From the NCBI RefSeq assembly GCF_015910445.1, contig NZ_CP048882.1, positions 682,001 to 746,000 on the forward strand: a stretch of 64,000 bases of DNA. Direction: 5' to 3'. Under the pieces are notes generated by a model. The model ran no database searches, was not told the origin of the DNA, and saw only the letters and a list, made by a program, of their open reading frames with translations. Below, piece by piece: positions 59,664 through 64,000 of the stretch (positions are counted from its first letter, which is position 1; each line of letters opens with the position of its first letter). This DNA is from Streptomyces bathyalis (lineage in GTDB: Bacteria > Actinomycetota > Actinomycetes > Streptomycetales > Streptomycetaceae). Made by a program: the position numbers and the translations under genes.

Positions 59664-59834
59664 CCCGGCAGCGGCCGGAGCACACAGCGGGGGGCGCGTG
59701 ACCCCCGGCCGTATGCGGCACCTGACGGTGTGGCACATGGCCGGGGTATGTGCAAGCAGCATGACTGTACGGGCCGTTGACCGAGTGGGACACTGGGCGC
59801 TCGGCTCGTCACTCACGGGAGCAGGGAAGACCTG

Positions 59835-60752
59835 ATGTCAGCAGAGCAGGGGACCGATTCGTCGGTCAGGCGGATCCTGGACCATCCCCGCGGTGGGCCG
59901 ACGATTCTGCGCATCGTGCTCGGCACGCAGCTGCGGAGGCTCCGCGAGGGATGCGGCATCACCCGTGAGCAGGCCGGGGACGCGATCCGCGGATCCCACG
60001 CCAAGATCAGCCGCCTCGAACTGGGCAGGGTGGGCTGCAAGGAACGGGACGTGGCCGATCTGCTCTCGCTCTACGGCATCACGAACGCACAGGAGCGCGA
60101 GGAGTACCTGGTGCTCGCGCGGCACGCCAACACCCCTGGCTGGTGGCAGAAGTACAGCGACGTGATGTCGCCGTGGTTCGACAGGCTCATCGGCCTGGAG
60201 GAAGCGGCCTCGGTCATCCGCATGTACGAAGTGCAGTTCGTCCCCGGGCTGTTGCAGACGGAGGACTATGCCCGTGCCGTCATGAGACTGGGGCATCCGC
60301 GCGCGTCGACGGAGGAGATCGACCGCCGCGTGGAGCTCCGCCAGGACCGGCAGGACATCCTCACCCGGCCGCACAGCCCCAAGCTCTGGGCCGTGGTCGA
60401 CGAAGCGGCGCTGCAGCGCCCCCTCGGCGGGGCATCGGTGATGCGCGAGCAGATCAAGCGGCTGCTATGGGCGACGGAACAGCCCAACATCACGGTGCAG
60501 ATCGCGCCGTTCGCGATCGGGGGCCTCGCCGCAGCCGGCGGGCCCGTGACGATATTGCGCTTCCAGGAGCCGGACCTGCCGGACATCGTCTACCTGGAAC
60601 AGCTCACCTCCTCGCTGTACTTGGAGAAGCGCGAAGAGGTGGAGAACTACATGGTGGTGATGGACCGCCTGTGCGCCACCGCCGAACCGCCGTCGATGAC
60701 GGTCGAGTTCCTGGAGCGGCTGCTGAGCCGCTTCGAGCGCCAGTCGAGCTGA
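59835..60752 (+). CDS. XRE regulator with DUF5753 (WhiJ-like)
   Basis: This 305-residue protein has a Cro/C1 helix-turn-helix (LRRLREGCGITREQAGDAIRGS, key TREQAGDAI and HAKISRLELGR) and a DUF5753 domain with NTPGWWQKYSDVMSPWFDRLIGLE, VQFVPGLLQTEDYARAV and LPDIVYLEQLTS. It is closer to the orphan copy at 23.3 kb than to the one at 62.5 kb. The ATG follows GGAAGA. It should act with the DUF397 protein upstream. A rho-independent terminator follows at once. Confidence 0.9.
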   Translation: MSAEQGTDSSVRRILDHPRGGPTILRIVLGTQLRRLREGCGITREQAGDAIRGSHAKISRLELGRVGCKERDVADLLSLYGITNAQEREEYLVLARHANTPGWWQKYSDVMSPWFDRLIGLEEAASVIRMYEVQFVPGLLQTEDYARAVMRLGHPRASTEEIDRRVELRQDRQDILTRPHSPKLWAVVDEAALQRPLGGASVMREQIKRLLWATEQPNITVQIAPFAIGGLAAAGGPVTILRFQEPDLPDIVYLEQLTSSLYLEKREEVENYMVVMDRLCATAEPPSMTVEFLERLLSRFERQSS

Positions 60753-60757
60753 CGGAG

Positions 60758-60784
60758 GGCCCGTTGGGCACCGCCGAACGGGCC
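60758..60784 (+). terminator. Rho-independent terminator after the XRE gene
   Basis: GGCCCGTT and AACGGGCC form an eight-bp stem with an 11-base loop followed by TTT. It lies five bases after the XRE stop and also faces the convergent methyltransferase gene. Confidence 0.82.
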
Positions 60785-60828
60785 TTTCCGTGTGGCGGGG
60801 CCCGCCCGGTGGCGGCCCCGCCCCGCCG

Positions 60829-61644
60829 TCAGCGCTTGCGGGCCACACCTCCGAACTCGTACCACTCGTCCGTGAGTTGCTTCGGCCCGAGCTCCGAGTC
60901 GGGCCGCCAGTCGTTGATCTCCCCCAGGCCCGGCTCCAGGATCTCCAGCCCGTCGAAGTAGCGCTCGACCTCGTGCGCCTGACGCACCCTGCCCCAGCGG
61001 TCGCCCGTCGCCTTCGCCATGAAGTCCGTGACGAAGTCGCGAGTCGCCTTGTCCTCGCTCACCAGCTGGTTGATCACGAGGAAGCTGCCCGAGGGCAGAC
61101 GTTCGACGATCCCGCGCAACAGCGCCGCGGGGTCGGAGGAATCGGGGATGCAGTGCATGACGGAGACGAAGAGGGCGCCCACGGGCTGCGAGAGGTCTAT
61201 CAGCCGGCCCACCTCGGGGTGCTCGAAGATCTTCTCCGTGTCCCGCAGATCCGCCTGGATGACGGCGGTGTTGGCGTTCTCCTCCAGCAGCGCGCGTCCG
61301 TGCGCCAGCACGATCGGATCGTTGTCGACGTAGACGACCCGCGCCTGCGGATCGATGCGCTGGGCGACCTGGTGCACGTTGTCCTGCGTGGGCAGGCCTG
61401 ACCCGTGGTCGAGGAACTGCCGTACGCCGTAGTCCTCGGCGAGGACGCGTACTACACGCTGGAGGAAGCGGCGATTGTTGACGGCCAGCGGCCGCGTACT
61501 CGGTACTACCTTGTCGAGTTCCTCGACGGCCTGACGGTCGACTTCGTAGTTGTCCTTCCCGCCCAGGTAGTAGTCGTACATACGCGCCACACTGGGAGTT
61601 GTGACGTCCACTCCCTGACCTGCCGCGACTTCGTCTTCGCGCAT
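60829..61644 (-). CDS. SAM-dependent methyltransferase, DUF574 family
   Basis: This 271-residue DUF574 protein has SVARMYDYYLGGKDNYEVDRQ, motif I FLDHGSGLPTQDNVHQVAQ, VVYVDNDPIVLAHG and the C-terminal YFDGLEILEPGLGEINDW with final FGGVARKR. The ATG at 61644 follows AGGGA. Motif I has His in place of the usual Ile (DHGSG against DIGSG), which should still bind SAM. It converges on the XRE gene. Acceptor unknown; linkage to WhiJ-type clusters recurs in this window. Confidence 0.9.
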   Translation of the reverse strand: MREDEVAAGQGVDVTTPSVARMYDYYLGGKDNYEVDRQAVEELDKVVPSTRPLAVNNRRFLQRVVRVLAEDYGVRQFLDHGSGLPTQDNVHQVAQRIDPQARVVYVDNDPIVLAHGRALLEENANTAVIQADLRDTEKIFEHPEVGRLIDLSQPVGALFVSVMHCIPDSSDPAALLRGIVERLPSGSFLVINQLVSEDKATRDFVTDFMAKATGDRWGRVRQAHEVERYFDGLEILEPGLGEINDWRPDSELGPKQLTDEWYEFGGVARKR

Positions 61645-61818
61645 GCGTCCCTCACCGTCCCGCCGTGCACGCGTCCCGTTGCGTACACGTTCCGTTACAG
61701 CGAAGCATCGCACGACGATGTGGCGCAGAGCACCGCAACTACCCAGTAGGCAAAGGAAATTCGCAAGGCGTGCGACTGCTGCTGCGGCCGGGGCAGGAGT
61801 GACGGGAGTGGCCGGCGG

Positions 61819-62271
61819 TCACAGTCCCGGGAGAGTCAGCTCCGCCCATACGACGCGCCCGGAGTCCGAGTCCTCCGAGCGCACTCCCCATGTCTCCGCG
61901 ACGGCGTTCACGAGCTGCAGCCCGCGACCGTTCACGTCTTCCGCGGCCGCCTGGCGGGGGGTCACCGCATCGCATCCGACGCCTTCGTCGCACACCTCTA
62001 TGCGCAGCCGCTGCTCGTGCACCTGGAGTCTGCAGCGGACGCGGCAGCTGTCGGTGTGCACCACGGCGTTGGTGAAGAACTCCGAGACGACGAGCTGCGC
62101 CGTCCGGCCCAGTTCCTCCGGCAGCCCCCAGCTGAGCACCTGGCCACGCACCATCTCCCGGGCATCCGCGACGGCCGTCGCGTGCGCGGGCAGCTCGAAG
62201 CCCCCACGACGCACAAGCGCCCCGACCGGTTCGGACGGGGAGAGCGGTATGACGGGGCGGGACAGAGCCAC
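61819..62271 (-). CDS. ATP-binding regulatory protein, RsbW/HATPase-like
   Basis: This 150-residue single-domain GHKL ATPase resembles anti-sigma kinases. The N-box is VVSEFFTNAVVHTD, the G1 box CDEGVGCDA and the G2 box GRGLQLVNAVAETWG. There are no receiver or sensor domains. Streptomycetes carry many such proteins next to WhiJ-like and DUF397 genes, as in the abaA-type clusters. GTG 62271 is the start. It may phosphorylate an anti-anti-sigma factor, but no such gene is adjacent. Confidence 0.88.
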   Translation of the reverse strand: MALSRPVIPLSPSEPVGALVRRGGFELPAHATAVADAREMVRGQVLSWGLPEELGRTAQLVVSEFFTNAVVHTDSCRVRCRLQVHEQRLRIEVCDEGVGCDAVTPRQAAAEDVNGRGLQLVNAVAETWGVRSEDSDSGRVVWAELTLPGL

Positions 62272-62395
62272 GGTTGGTTAAGCCTTCCGACTACCTGCTG
62301 GGGGAGGGACAGGGCCCGGAGGCAGCACCATGCGGGGCATGAGCTGTATCACGTACATCACTATGCGCCGTGCCCGTCACAGTTGGCAAGAGCCG

Positions 62396-62412
62396 TTCTG
62401 CGAATTGCAGAA
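62396..62412. promoter_or_regulatory. Palindrome ahead of the XRE gene at 62.5 kb
   Basis: TTCTGC and GCAGAA are six-base arms around GAATT. The site lies 79 bases upstream of the XRE start and is close in sequence to the CATCTGCAATTACAGATG element at 59.3 kb. It is a candidate autoregulatory XRE operator. Confidence 0.62.
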
Positions 62413-62490
62413 TCGGAGGGAACAGAGTGGTCCATGCACTGATCGCGTGGCACACTTCTAGCGCAGCAAGTCCGGTGGAAGGGAGGCGTC

Positions 62491-63348
62491 TTGGCCGACG
62501 GCCGTACCGCACCGACCGTGGGCCAGATGGTCCTCGGAATGCGGCTGCGGGACCTGCGTGAAGCCGCCGGACGCTCCTTCGCCGAGGCGGCCGCGGCCCT
62601 GAGCGTGAACGCCACGACGGTCCGCCGCATGGAGAAGGCCGAGGTCGGCCTCAAGCCGCCATACGTGGAGAAACTTCTCAAAACGTACGGCATCCCCGAG
62701 AACGAGATCACTGCCTTCCTCGAGCTGGTGGACGAAGCCAACCAGCCGGGCTGGTGGCAGGGATTCCGCGACGTACTGCCGTCGTGGTTCAGCCTCTACG
62801 TCAGCCTGGAGGGCGAGGCGAGCCTGATCCGCGCGTACGAGCCGCACTGCGTGCACGGGCTGCTCCAGACGGAGGACTACGCACGAGCTCTGCTGCGCAC
62901 GGGGTTCCCCAACGCCGCGGACGAGGAGCTGGACCGCCGGGTCGCCCTGCGCATGGAGCGGCAGGAGCTGCTGCGGCGGGACGACGCCCCGCGGCTGTGG
63001 GTGCTCCTGGAGGAACAGGTCGTCCGTCGGCACGTCGGCGCTCCGCACGTGATGCGCGCCCAGATCGACCGGCTCATCGAGTGCGCCGCCCTGCCCCACG
63101 TCACCGTGCAGGTCATCCCGTTCGCCTCGGGGGCGCACCCCGCCATGTTCGGGCCCTTCCAGCTCTTCCGGTTCGAGATCCCCGAACTGCCCGACATCGT
63201 CTACGCCGAGAATCTCAGCGGCGCCGTCTACTACGACGAACGCCGCGACACAGCCGTCTACCTGGAGGCACTGGACCGCATGGGTGCGCAGGCCGCACCG
63301 GCACAACGCACCGAGGCTCTCCTCGGTGAGATCCGCAAGGAGTTCTGA
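62491..63348 (+). CDS. XRE regulator with DUF5753 (WhiJ-like)
   Basis: This 285-residue protein starts at TTG 62491, five bases after GGGAGG. The helix-turn-helix is LRDLREAAGRSFAEAAAALS with VNATTVRRMEKAEVG, then DUF5753 follows with NQPGWWQGFRDVLPSWFSLYVSLE, VHGLLQTEDYARALL and LPDIVYAENLSG. It differs more from the other two copies, which are nearer to each other. The DUF397 gene begins four bases after its stop, so they form an operon. The order XRE then DUF397 is reversed relative to the 59.4-60.7 kb unit. Confidence 0.9.
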   Translation: MADGRTAPTVGQMVLGMRLRDLREAAGRSFAEAAAALSVNATTVRRMEKAEVGLKPPYVEKLLKTYGIPENEITAFLELVDEANQPGWWQGFRDVLPSWFSLYVSLEGEASLIRAYEPHCVHGLLQTEDYARALLRTGFPNAADEELDRRVALRMERQELLRRDDAPRLWVLLEEQVVRRHVGAPHVMRAQIDRLIECAALPHVTVQVIPFASGAHPAMFGPFQLFRFEIPELPDIVYAENLSGAVYYDERRDTAVYLEALDRMGAQAAPAQRTEALLGEIRKEF

Positions 63349-63352
63349 CTGC

Positions 63353-63610
63353 ATGGGCCGCGATACGACACAGCACATCTACAACGGCATGCCCTCCCGG
63401 GAGCTGGGCTCCGAGGGCTGGCACAAGCCGTGGAGCGGCCCGAACGGCGGCAACTGCCTGGAGGCCATGAAGCTCGGGGACGGCCGCATCGCGCTGCGGC
63501 AGTCCAACGACCCTGACGGTCCGGCGCTGATATACGACCCCGCCGAGATCGACATCTTCATACGCGGCGCGAAGCGCGGTGAGGCCGACTTCCTGCTCAC
63601 CCACGGATGA
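63353..63610 (+). CDS. DUF397 protein
   Basis: This 85-residue DUF397 member has WHKPWSGPNGGNCLEAMKLGD, IALRQSNDPDGPALIYDPAEIDIFIRG and a short end. It starts at ATG 63353 with AAGGAG upstream, inside the end of the XRE gene, and follows that gene by four bases. The pairing is the classic WhiJ-type arrangement. Its sequence is clearly different from the copy at 59.4 kb, so the pairs are not a recent duplication. Confidence 0.88.
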   Translation: MGRDTTQHIYNGMPSRELGSEGWHKPWSGPNGGNCLEAMKLGDGRIALRQSNDPDGPALIYDPAEIDIFIRGAKRGEADFLLTHG

Positions 63611-63643
63611 CCACGACCGCCCAGTACGGAAACGGAGACACCG

Positions 63644-64000
63644 TTGACTGGAGTGACGAGAACGCCGGGAGGGACGGGAGCGGTGCGGTCCGCGGGAGTC
63701 TCCCGCGGCGGCAGCACCAGTGGCCGGACCGTGCCCGCGCAGGAACCCGGCAGAGCGCATCCGGCCCGCATGTACGACTACTACCTGGGCGGCCGTGACC
63801 ACTCGGACGCCGATGTGCGGGCGGCGGAGGCCGTGGCCACCGCGCTGCCCGGAGTGAAGGCGGCGGCACAGGCCAACCGGGCCTTCATGGTCCGGGCGAC
63901 CCGCTGGCTGGCGGCCGAGCGCGGCGTCAGGCAGTTCCTGGACATAGGGTCCGGCATCCCCACCGAACCCAATCTGCACCAGGTCGCCCAGGGGGTCGCG
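63644..64000 (+). CDS. SAM-dependent methyltransferase, DUF574 family (5' part)
   Basis: This gene runs off the window end; 119 codons are visible. AHPARMYDYYLGGRDHSDAD is the DUF574 box, and RATRWLAAERGVRQFLDIGSG continues into motif I (IPTEPNLHQVAQ), almost as in the copy at 27.5 kb. The start is uncertain. A TTG at 63644 has GGAG six bases upstream, and in-frame GTG codons at 63653 and later are alternatives. About 40 Gly/Arg/Ser-rich residues precede the domain. It follows the DUF397 gene closely and may be co-transcribed. Confidence 0.82.
   Translation, partial: MTGVTRTPGGTGAVRSAGVSRGGSTSGRTVPAQEPGRAHPARMYDYYLGGRDHSDADVRAAEAVATALPGVKAAAQANRAFMVRATRWLAAERGVRQFLDIGSGIPTEPNLHQVAQGVA

Noticed and set aside
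1..64000. CRISPR arrays, insertion sequences, phage genes, tRNA or rRNA genes.
   Set aside because: No repeat-spacer pattern, transposase, integrase, attachment repeat or recognisable RNA gene was found by reading both strands.

Overview
The window is very GC-rich, strongly biased to G/C at third codon positions, uses GTG and TTG starts freely, and carries WhiJ-type regulators with DUF397 partners, DUF574 methyltransferases, an ergothioneine cluster, a LAETG sortase substrate and a streptogrisin-like protease. This points to a Streptomyces or close relative; the species cannot be read from the sequence. No rRNA, tRNA, CRISPR array or insertion sequence was recognised.

Region 1 (1-21.3 kb, all minus strand) is a sugar-utilisation island. 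Running from 21.25 kb down, it encodes a tandem metallo-beta-lactamase-fold protein, a clan GH-D-like glycosidase, a LacI repressor, an ABC sugar importer (lipoprotein and two permeases, no ATPase), a ROK kinase, a GmhA-like SIS isomerase, a GH38 alpha-mannosidase, a GH2 beta-mannosidase-like enzyme, an 1165-residue fusion of an unassigned alpha/alpha domain with a GH1 enzyme, an FGGY kinase and the start of a YihT/LacD-like aldolase. Many genes overlap by 1-4 bases. Palindromic operators sharing GGCATCGAT lie ahead of the first gene and ahead of the transporter. Kinase, isomerase, second kinase and aldolase would together make a self-contained route for an unidentified sugar.

Region 2 (21.3-28.3 kb) is mixed: a DinB/mycothiol-type protein, a NAPE-PLD-like MBL hydrolase, an orphan XRE/DUF5753 regulator, an alditol oxidase, a DUF4230 membrane protein, a VanZ protein with a histone-like lysine-rich tail, and a DUF574 methyltransferase.

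Region 3 (28.3-37 kb) is a dicarboxylate-CoA module. It has a CatI/CatJ-type CoA-transferase, a PaaH-like 3-hydroxyacyl-CoA dehydrogenase, an acyl-CoA dehydrogenase, a thiolase, an MHS-family proton symporter and a LysR regulator. A shared TATTGGAC motif lies at all three promoters, so the LysR protein probably controls the set. The steps fit adipate-like degradation to succinyl-CoA and acetyl-CoA, except that no enoyl-CoA hydratase is present.

Region 4 (37-50.7 kb) holds secreted and housekeeping genes: a LAETG surface protein, a serine protease, a neutral ceramidase, a luciferase-like monooxygenase, an AA10 LPMO with a DasR-like site, thioredoxin, DoxX, an ATP-dependent DNA ligase facing a LigD-type polymerase domain, a Ser/Thr kinase, and a TetR regulator divergent from two small membrane proteins.

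Region 5 (50.6-58.8 kb) has egtABCD, a second LigD-type polymerase domain, a disulfide-type flavoprotein and a universal stress protein. Region 6 (59-64 kb) is an array of WhiJ-like XRE regulators, DUF397 proteins, DUF574 methyltransferases and a HATPase kinase, with related palindromes ahead of two of the units.
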